This document shows positions 1-13,051 of a stretch of DNA of 64,000 nt, in pieces. Source of the DNA: Microstegium vimineum (Eukaryota; Streptophyta; Magnoliopsida; Poales; Poaceae). The stretch spans positions 54,510,693 to 54,574,692 of the forward strand of contig CM039122.1 in the NCBI GenBank assembly GCA_022036555.1, written 5' to 3'. The position numbers and the translations under genes are program-made. The notes under the pieces were generated by a model. It had not been told where the DNA came from. It was given only the letters and a program-made list of their open reading frames with translations, and ran no database searches. How positions within the stretch are numbered: position 1 is the stretch's first letter; every line of letters begins with the position of its first letter.

Positions 1-387
1 TACCCTCGTTTAAGTTTGCATAGCCCCACCAACAAAAGAGGCTGTGGTAGAACTACACATCATCTCAGTTAGGCCTACCAGCCTCATCACCACTGAATGA
101 AACATCCTCACATCCTCAGGGAGCACAACTGCTTGGAGCCTTGGACAAAACTCTGCCATGGGTCTGCTGCAGACCAAGCAGAGCCAAGGGCATGGGGCAG
201 GCCATTAGTCCACAGCCACCAAAAGTGGGTCAATATGCTAAGGGTGATACAATTTTTAATCATTTCAAAAGACTAGTTGACAGCTGGTATTTTGATAAGC
301 ATTTCACAACTTTTGTTTTCCTGGCATTTCAACTTGTTTGATGTAACACATTTGCAACAAAAAAAAGTCAAGTGCTAGAGATCATAC
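1..387. other. Unassigned sequence beyond the last recognised NUA exon
   Basis: No continuation of the NUA protein is recognisable here. It is probably intron sequence, with later exons lying outside the window. A minus-strand reading frame is open over roughly 13-160, but I do not recognise its product. Confidence 0.4.
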
Positions 388-2964
388 GGTTCTCGTATTG
401 TTGTGTCTACTAGATCAGAAGAGTCTGCTGCAATGCTGGTCAGTGGAATGAGGCTCAATTCACTGGACTTCCTTGTATTCTCCAGATCAAGTTCACACTT
501 TTCGAGCTTCTGCTTCAAGTTGAGAGCTTCCTGCGGTAATAAGATCACATAGCACAATGAAAGAACATCAGAGTTGTTGCTCAGATTATAAAAAGATCTA
601 ATAAACTTGCAACCGACTAAAATTTTGCAGAGAACATGAACATATAATAAATAGATATACCTTTTCAATTTCGCTCCTGGACAAGGACTCCTTCTCAAGC
701 TTTTCCTTGTATTCATCTTCAACTTGGGCCAGATGTGTCTAGTTTGTAAGAGAAATTGATAATGAGTTATTTACTTTTTATAACTGGACTGTGGGACAAA
801 AACATGTAACCATACAAGCAAAGGCATTACCTCTAATGCTTTAATAACACCTTCGAGCTCCCCAGCCTTTTTCGACCATTCCTCGGAACTTTCTTTGTGA
901 AGTTCAGCAAGTTTCATGACCTAAGAAGCGTGAACTATAGTAAATCATCTAGCTAGAGATAACAAAAGGTCAAAGTACTCCACGTGTTCCCACAAGCATT
1001 GCATTGCATCAGCTAACAGGATCATCAGATATTAACAATTAAGATAGCATGGTCAATAGACATGAGGAGATAACAGGGGGAGTGGAGAATCTCTAGACAC
1101 TAGACAGTAGTCAAATACTGACATACAGAGTACCAAGGGTGCACACATACCAGCAGCAAATAGAAAGAGAGTTAAGAGAGATAAAACCATACAGTTGAAA
1201 GCTCCGCACCCAGACGTTGTTCATTAGCAGTTGCATTGTCCTTTGTTGAGCACAACTCCTTCAATCGCCAAAATATAAAAAGAAAAGATTAGATGGAAAC
1301 AGTAATACTGCAATCATCTGCATGAGAAATTACCTTTTACATGTATCGTCTGCATGATAAATTACCTTTTCCATGTAGGATACCCTTTGCTCCAGTTCAG
1401 AGATACGTTCTTTGCTTCGCCTTAAAGAGCTAGAAGATTCAGAAATATCTCTTTCAAGCTGAAAGATTAAGTTCAAGTCAGTGTATGTGTTCTAATCATA
1501 TCTATCCATCATGAGTTAGATCACAAAGACTAGCCATCATGACTTAGATCACAACGACTCACCTCAGCAATCCTTGTTGACATCCGAGCCTCCTCATCCA
1601 TATTTGTTTTCCTTAGTTCAGCTAAGTTCTTCACTTTTGCTTTCAGTTCTTCATCAAGCCAGAGATTGTGCTTTTCAAGCAGCTCTTTTTCCTGATAAAG
1701 AAAAGCAAACCACATAAGAACCAACCGGTGCACCATGCAAACATATAGGTAAGGCTCAGTATTAGGCATATTAATACATCAAAGAGTAAAGGAGTGACAC
1801 TACTAAAATAATAACTTTGCATCTTGGTATTAATTCATCCACTTCATGTTCATACCTGGGTAATGCGATTGCAAATCGCTTGACAATGGGTAAATTTGGC
1901 TTCGACCTCTTGTATCCTAGCCTCTTTACCGGCAGAAGTCTCTGCCAGGTTTACCTGAAAAAGATGATAACCATATTTTTAGTAAACTAAAACAAAAAAT
2001 TGCAGGATATACACCCAACCCCCGAGATAAAAAGAGCATTAAAATCTCAAAAAGAAAATGCAAATCTAAGAGCTATTTTGGCTGGCTGCTACACATGACA
2101 TGGAACATGTGGCAAGCCATACGTCTTGCGACTTGCGAATTGATAGATAGTGCTAGTCATATAACTGAGCACACTTTGACAACACAAAGTTCAATACTGA
2201 TAAGAATCTAAGATAAGATCTAGCGCATCCTAACATGTGGAACTAACCATCCTACAGTATCCACATTTTTCCTAACAAGCATGCATGAATTTGTAAGGAT
2301 AACCCTATTCAATTGCAGCAGGCAAAAACTTTATTATACATTCACTATGAATACTATGAATACAGCTGACAATTTGACTGGTTAGTGCATATATATTTAT
2401 TATTAAAAGTACTTAAACAGAAGTGCTCACAATTTTGTTGTAGTAGCTCTGGATGATGCCATCCTTCTCTTTTATTTCTGCATCTCTCTGCTCAATCAGC
2501 TCCAGCGACTGACACTTAGACTTGTGCAGCTCCGAGATTTCAATTTTCAACCTCTCCACCTCACCATCCTTAGCGATCTACAACAACAAACATCGAGTGA
2601 TCAGTGCACCCAACCAACCAAACAATGTGACCAATCAACAGATAACCTGGAGTCTTACCGCCTGGATGCGAAGCTGATGTATCTCCGCCTGAGAGGAGGC
2701 AAGCGCGGCAGCGCGGCGCTCGGCAGCAGCGGTGAGCTCGGCGGTCTCCGCCTGGGAGCGATCGAACTCGGCGGAGAGGGAGGCGTACCGTTGCTCGAGG
2801 AGGGCGCAGGTCTGCTCGGCAGCGATCGCAGCGGCGTCCGCCTCGGCGCGAACGGTATCTACCTGGCGCCGGAGTTCACGGATGGCAGCGTCGGCCCGCT
2901 CGGCAACGGCGGCCGTGTCGCCGCCGAGGAGCCGGAGCTCCTCGTCGGAGATGAAAAGCGGCAT
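388..2964 (-). CDS. NUA: Nuclear-pore anchor protein (NUA, plant TPR/Mlp homologue), N-terminal exons, partial
   Basis: This is the N-terminal part of the large coiled-coil protein that lines the nuclear basket of the pore, which in plants acts in mRNA export and SUMO homeostasis. Nine exons are readable on the minus strand: 2964-2659, 2577-2431, 1954-1856, 1691-1563, 1458-1366, 1258-1193, 920-831, 738-661 and 530-388. Exons 1-8 are all multiples of three and join in phase 0; the ninth leaves phase 2. About 383 residues are present. The start MPLFISDEELRLL and the stretches AEQTCALLEQRYASLS, LWLDEELKAKVK and NLKQKLEKCELDLENTRK closely follow plant NUA. Almost everything seen is predicted coiled coil. 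Plant NUA is about 2,000 residues long, so most of the gene lies to the left of the window. The DNA upstream of the ATG is GC-rich, as in grass promoters. Confidence 0.9.
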
Positions 2965-5043
2965 CGCCGCGAGCTGCGGATACGGAGGCGGGGCCCTAGC
3001 CCGCGCCCAGTAACCGCAGTATGGCGGATGGGTCTAAGTTTCTAGGGTTTGCCGACCGCCGCTGGGGACGAGGTGGTGGTGGTGGAAGGGCGGAAGCGGA
3101 GGGACTCGAATGGGGGCAGTGGAGAGACAGACAGGGCGAAGCAGAAGCCAAGCGGCGTAGGCGAGGCAGCAATATTATTAGGTCGCGAAGTGTCTAGGAA
3201 CTGGGTAGATTAAACCTCGGCCCACACCTCAATAAAATGGGCTCATTCAACGTAGACTGGGGCTGCTTGACTGAGGAAGATGAGTGGTCTAGAGAAAAAA
3301 AGCCATGGCCTGTTAAAAACTGCTTCTGGGCCGTGCTTGTGTCACATGTCCACTATCCACAATCTTTGTTGAGACAACCGATGCGTTTACATCGAGATTG
3401 AGAAAAAAATATATATATAGCTCTTTATTAGTTCATGCCTAAGTTTGTCACGTCTAATTGTTGGTAAACTATGGTTGCCATATAAAATTTGGCAATAAAA
3501 ATTGAAACTACACTTATAGCAAAATTTAGCAAGAAAATTAGTATATAGCGTGTGAATAAGATACTAAGAAAGTGTGACACGACATAGTTACAACAATAAA
3601 CTAAACACAAGCTTAAACTATCGTGCCATGCCTAACTTGTAGCATGGCAATGTGTGGACGACCCAAATACACATGGGTTAAGATTTATTCACTATTACTA
3701 ATTATTATCCATATTTAAGATGTTGGCTTGGCGTGGGTGTTTGTATTTTCCTAAAATTATTCTAGAAATTAACATAGATGGTTACCAATATACTTATGCA
3801 ATAAGTTCTTTGATAACAAATACCTACAGTAAATTCATCAATCTCTACGTGTATAGACCTTTTAAAGTGTGCATAGAGCAGTGGTGGGTCTATGATTTTA
3901 TTTAAGTGCATGCTGACCAAAAAAAAAATCATATATAATTTAGTAAAACTATTTGACAACTTGGTTAGCGTCAGAAGTATTTACTCCAACGTATCTATGC
4001 ACAAGGAATTAGAAGAGTAGGACACAGAAAATAGGGTTTATACAGTTCATGTACATGGTACCTTACATCTAATTTGGAGTAGACCTATCTGTTTGTATAC
4101 TCAAGTTGTTAATTGTAGTTATGTGCTAGTATGTAGGTAAAAGATTGCTAATAAGGGGCTCCCTACCCCTCGTTATAGAGTCCACAATAGGGTTACCAGA
4201 GATCCGATCAACTTACATCTACACTTTCTAGTCGGTTATATAGAAATGTTAACAGAATCTCGGATTCTGTAAGGATATGGATACATACTATCTATATGTC
4301 AGGTTGTCTGTCCATCACATTGAGTGTTGCTTCTTCGTGTACGTATGCCTTGTATTAGTCGTCTTCGGGTCAGTTGATAGCTCGAGTCTAGAATACAAAC
4401 GGTGAGGTACCTCGGTTTCATATCTTCGACAATGAAAATTATAAAATTTGCAATAATAATTCAATATACATGTATTAAATAACACGACAAGTCTTCAAAT
4501 TAAAGATCTAACTGAAAACATACATTATAATATAAATAGTTTAAACAATATACTAGTAATTCAAACATAGAGATACTCTGATGATATTACCAATGAAAAT
4601 GTTTAGGGTTAAGAAAAGAAAAGCAAAGATTGAACACAAAAGTCATACGGATCCACGTCCATGGAACAGTCGTTCCGGATCACGGTTCGGGAACGACGCG
4701 GTACACTTTATTGTCAAAGGGCTCAAAGCATAAAGAGTATTATTGTACTATACTTTCTCAGACAAGAAAAATATAATTTTGATATGAGTTTAGATAATTT
4801 GTACAGATTCATGTTTAGAATTACTTTTGGAACGGAAGGAGTATTCTTCTGAAAATGCGATGCACTATGACAAAAGGCATATATAAATTAGGGATGAAAA
4901 TGCACCCTCTAAAAAATAGAAAAAACAGTAATTATTTTTAAAATTTTATTATATATACCTTCTCTAGAAAACACATCTCGCTCTAGTTTGTTTTGGCTTC
5001 GCTACGGCTCCTGCAGTGCATCGCCTGGTCGCCGTAGCCTGTA
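2965..5043. other. NUA promoter side and intergenic DNA
   Basis: The first 200 bases upstream of the NUA start codon are GC-rich and probably hold its 5' UTR and promoter. The rest is AT-rich with no supported gene. A decayed LTR-like stretch is listed separately. Confidence 0.5.
3980..4440. repeat. Decayed LTR-like sequence
   Basis: The stretch resembles the R/U5 part of grass Gypsy LTRs: a 'ggggctccctacccctc' segment is followed by a series of short phrases typical of such LTRs. No TG/CA ends or target duplication could be placed. The call rests on general resemblance only. Confidence 0.3.
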
Positions 5044-5044
5044 C

Positions 5045-5196
5045 ACTACTACAAAAAAAAATTTATAGTACTTGGGTTTTATTAACCATGGCGGTTTAAC
5101 CGTGGCGGTCGCTTTTTATTAACCGTGACGGTTACAAGCAACCGTCACGGTAAATCCATTAACCGTGGCGGTCCTCCTTACTGCCCCGCTTTGGTA
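5045..5196. mobile_element. Left end of a CACTA (En/Spm-like) transposon, cut by the assembly gap
   Basis: The end begins CACTACTACAAAAA, matching CACTA terminal repeats. It is followed by at least five direct and inverted copies of the subterminal motif AACCGTGRCGGT. The matching right end is not seen after the gap. Confidence 0.7.
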
Positions 5197-5296
5197 NNNN
5201 NNNNNNNNNNNNNNNNNNNNNNNNNNNNNNNNNNNNNNNNNNNNNNNNNNNNNNNNNNNNNNNNNNNNNNNNNNNNNNNNNNNNNNNNNNNNNNNN
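5197..5296. other. Assembly gap (100 N)
   Basis: There are exactly 100 unknown bases, a conventional placeholder length. The gap lies inside the CACTA-like sequence, so the element body has probably collapsed or was not assembled. Confidence 0.99.
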
Positions 5297-6364
5297 TCCC
5301 GGCAGGATCTGTGACGCGCGTCGTGTTCCATTCCATGCAGTGGTTGTACCGGAGCAAATTCCAAGATTACTCCGAGCAAATTCACCTTTGCAGTTCTCTC
5401 TGTAGTGTCTGTACATTTACAGATGCAGCAGAAGCACTGGGTACTACAGTACTTCTCAATTCTCATCTTCCCAAGATGACTCGGCAAGGCAAGTAGAGTA
5501 GAAGTCTATCAAGAACGAGGTCAATAAGAGAGTCAAATGTTTGATTATAAGCCAAGCTATTAGAGTAAGTTATACAATAAGTTATCTCTTATTTAACTTT
5601 AAAAAGTTTTTTTTTATTCTTCATCATAACATTTACCACTTAGACTCACTATTATCTAGACTTTCGTGTCCAATTTGGTGCTTGCATGGAAGTCAAACTC
5701 TCCTCTGTCTCCTATTCTCTTTCCTCCACGTCAGCACTTGCTTGGCTTATAGCCAATTGTTGTACTTCTCTAATAAGTGCCTAAGCCATGTCATGAAAAA
5801 CGGTGGACATAAGTCACATGGCAGATATGCCGAAGATCCGACCGTCGGTGGAGGATAAGATAGGGAACGAACGAACAACTTTCAGATAAGCTGGCAACTG
5901 GAGCAGTGGAAACCAAACACGATACAAGATCCAATCAGCATGCGAGTACCAGCATAATAATTGGTGTGCGCAAATACATACGAGTCGTGAGGAACAGGCT
6001 TATACGCAACCAAAACTGAGTACGCAGCATACACAAACAAAGAAAAACACACGTTCCTGGAAACATCCACCTAGAGGTAGAGGCGTCTCATAATCTACCT
6101 ACCAGTTCAGTACCAAACGTACCAGGGGCACACTCTCATAGTGCATCCGCCCAAGACAAGGTCTTGTAACCTGGACGTCCGCATAATGATGACGGACTAC
6201 ACATCCATAGGCCCCTCAGCTGGAAGGCTTCATAATTCAGTGTGGCTTTCTCGCAGTTCAATCACCCTGGCTCATGTGCTGCTAATGTTCTACAAATTGC
6301 CAGCTCAATCAGTTCTATTTCCAGCTCTAAATACCCAGAATCAGTGGAGCAGCTCACTGACGCT
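5297..6364. other. Intergenic DNA and nicastrin 3' flank
   Basis: No gene is supported. The part next to 6365 should contain the nicastrin 3' UTR (minus strand). The remainder is ordinary AT-rich sequence. Confidence 0.5.
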
Positions 6365-9300
6365 TCAGTCACGCTTCACCACCTTTGAAATGTATGTTCT
6401 GCCAAATTGTACAGCGAAATAAGATGCAGCAGTGATAATGAGCCCGGCAAGAAGAATAAGCCAATCGTAGGCTGAATCTTGCACTGCGTAGACCCTGAGG
6501 CCAATAGTGTTCCAGAAGCTTTCAGTCCATACAGGATCTGCAGCACCCATTGGATCTGACGAATTTGCTGGAAGAACGTGCCATGCATTGCCCTCATATT
6601 TCACCCGAGTTGAATAAGCAGGAACATACCTGGAAGTGATGTGTTGCAATAATCAGTAGGTCTCCAAGGGGAGAAAAGGCGAAAAATATAATGCCAACCT
6701 TTTGCCGAACACAAGGATTATGAGTGAATTAATTATAAGTTGGCTAACCGAAATAAAAAGGTAATAAAACTAGAGTTTCTTCTGGATTCAATAAACTGTT
6801 TCTTCAGCAGCAGCTGAATACAATAAAAGCAACAACAAAAAATTAGCTGCATAAGCATAACTAGTTAACACAGGTTACCTGGTTGTAGATACAACACATC
6901 TACCTCCACCCTCCACCTCTGCCCCTACACATACTTCACTTTCATCACCACACTTTCCAGTACATGAGCTTTTATTGCCCGCTAAATTAGAAGTTCTGTC
7001 TGCCAAGAAGTTCCATACAAACCGAGACGTGTCATCTGCGTATGAAGGAAACTGTGTGCCAGAAGGGTCATCCAGAAAAACACCAACATAATGACTTGGG
7101 CAGGAGTTGCTTGGAGAAATAAATCTTTTCACAAGGCCACAAGACAGACCAGGATTGCATGTAAGCAAACATCCAATAAGTTCTTCGACCAACGAAACAT
7201 TCACTTTTATAGTGTTTAGTGTTATGAGATCGACAACTGAGTCATCGCCAGCAAGAATATACAGCGACCTGGCAACCAAAGCAGCAGCAGCAGCTATTGA
7301 CGAGGAATTGATGTTTACTGCAGAAAAAAAAAGGATATGTCACATGCTAACAGGTGGATTTTCAAGAGCAATGTTGTCAGATTTATGCATTATCTTACCA
7401 GGGTTATCCAGATAGCTATGATAAAATCTGTTGGAAAAGTGGGAATCAAAATCCTCCAACACAACTCCAGAAGTTGACGTATTCTACATTCATTAATTGA
7501 CAACAGATCATGAGCAGAAGTCTTCAAATAAAATATATTGGGAAAAAATAATGTTATGGGTGTTCAAGAGAAAAACAAGTTCCTCAAGCGAAGGAAGCAA
7601 CTATGAATCACATAGTAAGCATAAGTGGTTTTATACCTTCCTTATGAATGACATTAATGAAGATGGTGGAACACCAGGATTTGATGAAGCTGCTTCTTTT
7701 ACTTTAACGTTATCAGAACCAAGCGACTTGCTGGCGCTTTGCAGTGCATCTAATATTTTCTTTGAAGCTGATGAATTCTGTACAAAGTATAGGATAAATA
7801 TAATAATAAATAGGAAAGAATGGTGTCTACTATAAGCACAATTTTTATTGCAATTTCAATCACGGATACATGCATGACCGTGCAACATAATGAAACATGT
7901 TTGTATAGAAATTTGAGAGGGGAGGGCCGGGGGGGGGGGGGGGGGGGGTGTTCTTTTCTTCACAATCAATCAATCAAAGATCAAAGGGAGTGCAGCCAAA
8001 ATTGATTGTATAGATGCCACATAGACACCACAAAAGTTCAGTAAATGTTTATTCAGTTATTGATTAGAATATTCTTTAAAATGTGAAGTACCTGCCAGTG
8101 CTGTGCAATATCAATAATAACTACTACTTCCTTTTCCAAATTGTAAGTTGTTTTTGGCTTTTCTAGGTGCATAGGTTTTGCTATGCCCCTAGACATACGC
8201 TGTCTTAGATACATAGTAAAAAATATGTATATCTAGAAAAAAAAGCCAAAACTACTTATAATTTAGAACAAATACAATCTCCATGGTCAAAATTGGCCAG
8301 CTCAAATATCACTGTGTAAAGAAAATGGTACAGTTGTTTTGGCATGTAACAATGCACTAAGACATCACAAAAAGATAGTTGAATGCAATATTCTAACTAC
8401 ACCATGTGTCGATCAGCCATTTCAGCTCTTACAGTTACAGTGCACTTCCAAAAATCCTTACCCCTTCACTATGCACATAAAACGATGGATATTCCTCAAG
8501 TATAGCCTTGCCAACAGAACCAATCTCCACTACCTAAATATGTTCAAAGAGAGAGCTTAGATAACACAAGTGAGGTTGGGAATGCTATTTAAACAGATAT
8601 GTATATCGCTTGTGATTCAAAGCTGTCAGTAAAAATCCGAAAAAAGTTTTCATTACACTTGGTAGACATAAACTCTGCAGAAAACAAATATCATGACACA
8701 AGACCAAAAAAAAAAAGTGCTGAAAACCAAGCCTTTATATATGTCTGAAATATGTTTGAAATTTGAAAAATGGTTAACAATAGTCTGAGGCTGCCATTGC
8801 CTGTATTAACTTGTCTGGCACTCACCTGGTCAATCCTTAAGCTACTAATTCCATTCACAGAAGCAGCACCTTCATCTAATTCCTGTAAGAATTTCCGACT
8901 ACCAAGATAACCCCAGGCCTCACCATTAAAAACAGCGAACACAAGCTGTATGAAAAATGGGGAAAATGTCAGGAATAAGATGTTGCTTGAGGAACCAATC
9001 ACACATAATTTCAGTAAAAGAGTGATATGAAGAACCACATTAGGCCTTGTTTGGATGCGCATGTATCTCCCTCAAACCACATGTGTTGAGTGTATTTGAA
9101 CTAATTTCCGATCCAATCCATGTGGTTTGAGATAGATACATGCGCATCCAAACAAGGCCTTAGATGTACCATCCCATGTGTAAGCTAAGGTATAAGAATA
9201 TTAACAAAGATACCAGTAGCTTGGACCTCACAACAAGTATAATAGAAGAAAAGATAAATTGGTGGATAAGATTTGCTGGATACCTGCTCTAAGTAAGAGA

Positions 9301-11783
9301 GAAAAGAATATCCAGCACAATAAAGTGGAAGCAACTAGCAAACAAAATCTCAGCGGTCATATCGTACCTGTTTCTTAAGGTTGCTTAGATCATGAATGTG
9401 AGAAAGAGCATCAACAGCAGTGAGCAAGGCAATCAATCCCTGTTAAACAAGTCAAGAAATTATTTATCTGGCACAAATAAATAATATGAATAAGACAATC
9501 GCAAACCGTTAGCAAACTAGCAACTTACAGATATGGGAGAATCTGAACCAAGACTACGGTCCCGAAAAAATGATGCAGAGTCTTGGGATGCAATAGCCAA
9601 TATTAAAGGTTTCTGATGCTCTGTAGATCCATTTTTAAGTGGCGGTAATGAAGCCCATACACTGCCCTTCAAATATGAGGATTTAAACAATGATATAACA
9701 TATAAAAACTAAATATAAAGGTATGACACTCTGCAGGTACATAGAAGTTTCTAACAGACAATTTGAATTTTACTGTATTAGTGTATAGTGTATACATGAT
9801 TATGCAACTTGCAAACTACCTCAAGGAGAAAAAACACACCTGTGTCCTCCTAAGGGCAAGCATGATTGTTCTTTGAGGCAGGATGCTGAATCATGTGTTT
9901 GAGCTTTGGTTGTCTGAAGTTCATGTCAGTTAGAAGAAGAATAGTCCCATTTGATGAAAGGTCATGCTTCTGTTGTCAATACAACATAATAAGGACTAAA
10001 AAGAATTCAAACCTGCATAACAAGGTCGAATTCTGCAACATTTGCTCTACATCCATTGCCAGTCTTCTCATTTTTTTCTGAAACCTTTTATTGACAGTCA
10101 TCATCAATATATAAATGTGGACCAAAAGATTAGACAAATAGGACTTTGAAAAAAAAAAAGGTATGCAACAAAGAAGACGGAAAACTACCTTTTGAAGAGT
10201 CTCCGTACTCTCTTCTGAAAGTAGAAATACAGGGAAGTTATATCTGTTCCACATGATACCTGATCCCTACAAGATAATAGAGTAACTGAGGCACATTCAA
10301 CACAAGATTTAACTTTTACGTTGCAGGGAAGCAGCAAGTTTGACTCTTGATAGGGTGGCACCAGTGTAAACAACCCTGTTACTTACAGCAGGATTCCAAT
10401 CATGGCTGTGATTTGAGTAGGGCGCAAAATCATCTTGTGGAAATTTTCTATCAGGCGACAGCTCTATGTAGCAATAAATTGTACATTCTTAGGGATCAGG
10501 CACAAATCTGCAAATAACACACAAGACAACAGAGAGATGCTGGTTCAGAATACTGACCCTGTAAGTCATTGTTGACACCATTTGACTCAATCAATACACC
10601 AGCCACCTTCTGGTGAAGTTCTGCATCATTGGATACCCTGGATAATAGCACCCAAATATTATTATTATCATCTCTTAACACCCCAGAGGCCATATGACTT
10701 TAGAAGGCAAAAACAAAAAAGTATGAATGAGGTTAACTTCCATTGTTTAGTATCGAGCCAAAGAGGCAAACTTCAACACCTCATATTTCACAAGCACATA
10801 CAAACTCAATAACATGCAAATAATTGCAGTTGTGCTTACATGTACCTCAGAAAGAAATCTGACATATGATGTAAGGGAAGGAGAATAGTGGATGGCTGAA
10901 TCAATTGATCACTGCCTTTTCTGAATCTTACAATCGGTGCAATGACCTTTTCACTTCCAGGATCTGACAGCATATAAGGTATTTCAATAACCAGTTGCTC
11001 TTAATGACATGGGGAGATCAGGTTTAGTAATGGCAGAAGATGCCAGACTACATAAGTGTAGAGTGGAGACTCACTAGAACAGCCAATTTCACCAGAAAGA
11101 TTCAGCAGCCTCACACAAGGGAAGCTTTCAATGTTTAGGTACATTGCCTTCACAAGGTCTGGAACTGATTCCAATGTGGCACCATCTCCTACAAAATGAA
11201 ATGGCAATAGCAACATCCAATTACAGTGGAATAGGCGTGTAGAGAAATATGAAGAGCTATAGAGCAGATATATGCATCAAACATGTTACTCTTATCCCAG
11301 ATACTGACAATTATTACGTAATAATACACCAAAATCATAACTAACCACAGTTTGGTCTCAGTTTAACAACAAAATTCACCTCAATTTTAATTTAATCTTA
11401 AGTTGTAGTCGAGCAGTGGAAACAATCAGTTGAAGAGCCAGCAAGGATTTGCTAGCTTCCAATCTCAAATATCAGCACACCAACGAAGGAATTTGCCAAA
11501 GCTTTAGAGCTAACTAGGGCAAATACTCAGTTTAGCTGGAAATCGTACTGTGGCCTACTAAAACCTAAGGCCCATAAGATTTACCCTAAAATTTCAGCAT
11601 CGCATAACAGAGTAAGCAACGGAATCAAACGATAGTCCCGATTCGATTGAGCAACTTCCGCCCAAACAACTAGAGTAGGCGATGATTTTAGAGGACCAAC
11701 TCACCGTGGACGGAGGGCGCGAGCACGGCGAGGGCGAGGCAGATGGCCGCAGCGACGAGGGACGCCGCGGAGCCGGCCGCCAT
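6365..11783 (-). CDS. NCT: Nicastrin, gamma-secretase subunit, complete 16-exon gene
   Basis: Nicastrin is the large glycosylated ectodomain subunit of the membrane-embedded gamma-secretase complex. Exons: 11783-11705, 11188-11075, 10963-10846, 10637-10558, 10463-10387, 10266-10189, 10084-10013, 9913-9840, 9661-9529, 9439-9368, 8945-8826, 8533-8462, 7777-7637, 7483-7399, 7317-6879 and 6629-6365. They join to an open 2,019-base CDS of 672 residues, close to the Arabidopsis length. The N-terminus is a signal peptide (MAAGSAASLVAAAICLALAV). Plant nicastrin landmarks include ESFPCVRLLNLSG, WNRYNFPVFLLS, GEAWGYLGSRKFL, GVVLEDFDSHF, DTSRFVWNFLAD and DPVWTESFWNTIGLRVY. One C-terminal membrane helix (about WLILLAGLIITAASYFAV) precedes a short basic tail. 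No lesion was found. Introns hold MITEs and a 20-G run. The gene is head to head with the DEAH helicase. Confidence 0.93.
7929..7948. repeat. Homopolymer run of 20 G inside a nicastrin intron
   Basis: There are twenty consecutive G (C on the transcribed strand) in the intron between 7777 and 8462. The run can fold as a G-quadruplex or i-motif and may be miscounted in the assembly. Confidence 0.9.
8124..8272. mobile_element. Degenerate Stowaway-like MITE in a nicastrin intron
   Basis: Imperfect inverted ends (CTACTTCCTTTTCCAAATTG and its partner near 8255-8272) are flanked by TA. They resemble grass Stowaway ends of the CTCCCTCCGTTCC type. Confidence 0.55.
9043..9159. mobile_element. Tourist-like (PIF/Harbinger) MITE in a nicastrin intron
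   Basis: This 117-base element has near-perfect inverted ends GGCCTTGTTTGGATGCGCAT. It is flanked by the 3-base target duplication TTA (9040-9042 and 9160-9162), the signature of Tourist elements. Confidence 0.88.
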
Positions 11784-11922
11784 GGCCGAGCCGAGCGAGG
11801 GGCCGGCGATCTAGAGAAGTGGGGGACTTGGTGAGTGGAGGTAGACGACCGGAGGCAGGCGCTGTTCGTTTTCGTCGACCGGAACGAGAAGGTCAGAACT
11901 CTGAAAGGAGGGGGCACAGTCG

Positions 11923-13051
11923 TGGATATTTAACTTTTTACCATTATAACGGTTGACAACTCTTCAGATCTCACGCTAATGGATGACGTTATTTTTTTAG
12001 CATCTCTTTCGTGCGATCCCATACATTTTTACCACATTCGTCAATGTGGCGTGCCACGCGGCTATCCACGCTGGTAGCCGGGTGCAAAATGACCTCCAAT
12101 GCCACTACCCTCCTTCTCTCTCCCTCCCTGACAGTTGGGTCTCACATCTCCCTCTCACTGCCAGTGGAGTCCCACTCGTCAGCTTCATCTCTAACCCCCA
12201 GCAGAGGGAGAACAAGGGAGAGAGAGAGAGCAGAGGAGTGGGCGAGCTTTGCCCCGGCGGTGCGGGAGCTCCAGCCGCAGGCGAATTCCGCCCCAGCGCG
12301 CACGAGAGCCCCGACCGCGGGAGAGCTCGGCTTGGCCCGGCCCGGGAGAGCACCCGACCACTGCCTGAGCTTCGTCAGCCGCGCCCGCCACATGCAGGTT
12401 CGTCCTCTACCCTCGGCCAGCGTGGGCATGTCACGCGCGGCTAGCGCCTCGGGCCCCAGCCGCCTCACCTCCCCGCAGTCACCCCTCGTGACTGTTTGGC
12501 GTCGACGGGCGCCACCCCGGGCTGGCAGCGGTGCTCCAGGAACGGCAGCAAGTGTGGCTGCCGGCGCAGGATGAGGGCATGAGGCGATGCCGGGGGACCT
12601 CGCCCGCAGCCGTAGCTCCCGCAGCGCCGGGGTGGACCTCGCCCGCGTCCGGGGCTCTCGTGCGCACTGGGGTGGAGCTTGCCCGCGGCCGGAGCTCCCG
12701 CGCCGCCGACGCGCGCGCTGGGGCGGAGCTCGCCCGCTCCTATGTTCTCTCCCTCTCCCTTGTTCTCCCTCTACCGGAGGTTAGAGATGAAGCTGACGAA
12801 TGAGACCCTACTGGCAGTGAGAGGGAGATGTGGGACCCAACTGTCACGGAAGGAGAGAGAAGGAGGACAGGGGCATTGGAGGTCATTTTGCACCCGGCTG
12901 CCAGCGTGGATAGCCACGTGACACGTCACATCGATGAATGTGGTAAAAATGTATGGGATCGTACGCAAGAGATGCTAAAAAAATAACGTATCCATTAGCG
13001 TGAGATCTGGAGAGTTGCCAACCTTTATAACGTTAAAAAGTTAAATATCCC
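11923..13051. mobile_element. Non-autonomous MULE-like element with very long terminal inverted repeats
   Basis: The ends are inverted copies beginning (T/G)GGATATTTAACTTTTT. A 9-base direct repeat GCACAGTCG (11914-11922 and 13052-13060) flanks the element, as expected for Mutator-like insertion. The inverted similarity runs inward for some 400 bases per arm, through an AT-rich outer part into a GC-rich inner part of repeated 'gcgggagctc' type phrases. No transposase is encoded. Reading frames inside are imposed by the GC-rich arms and are not gene-like. The element separates the divergent nicastrin and DEAH-helicase promoters. Confidence 0.82.

Noticed and set aside
1..374. Search for the next NUA exon at the left edge
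   Set aside because: No sequence like the conserved NUA continuation is found. The next exon is presumably outside the window.
12011..12803. Several long open frames (up to 187 codons) on both strands
   Set aside because: They lie in the GC-rich inverted arms of the MULE-like element, mirror each other across the arms and lack any family resemblance.
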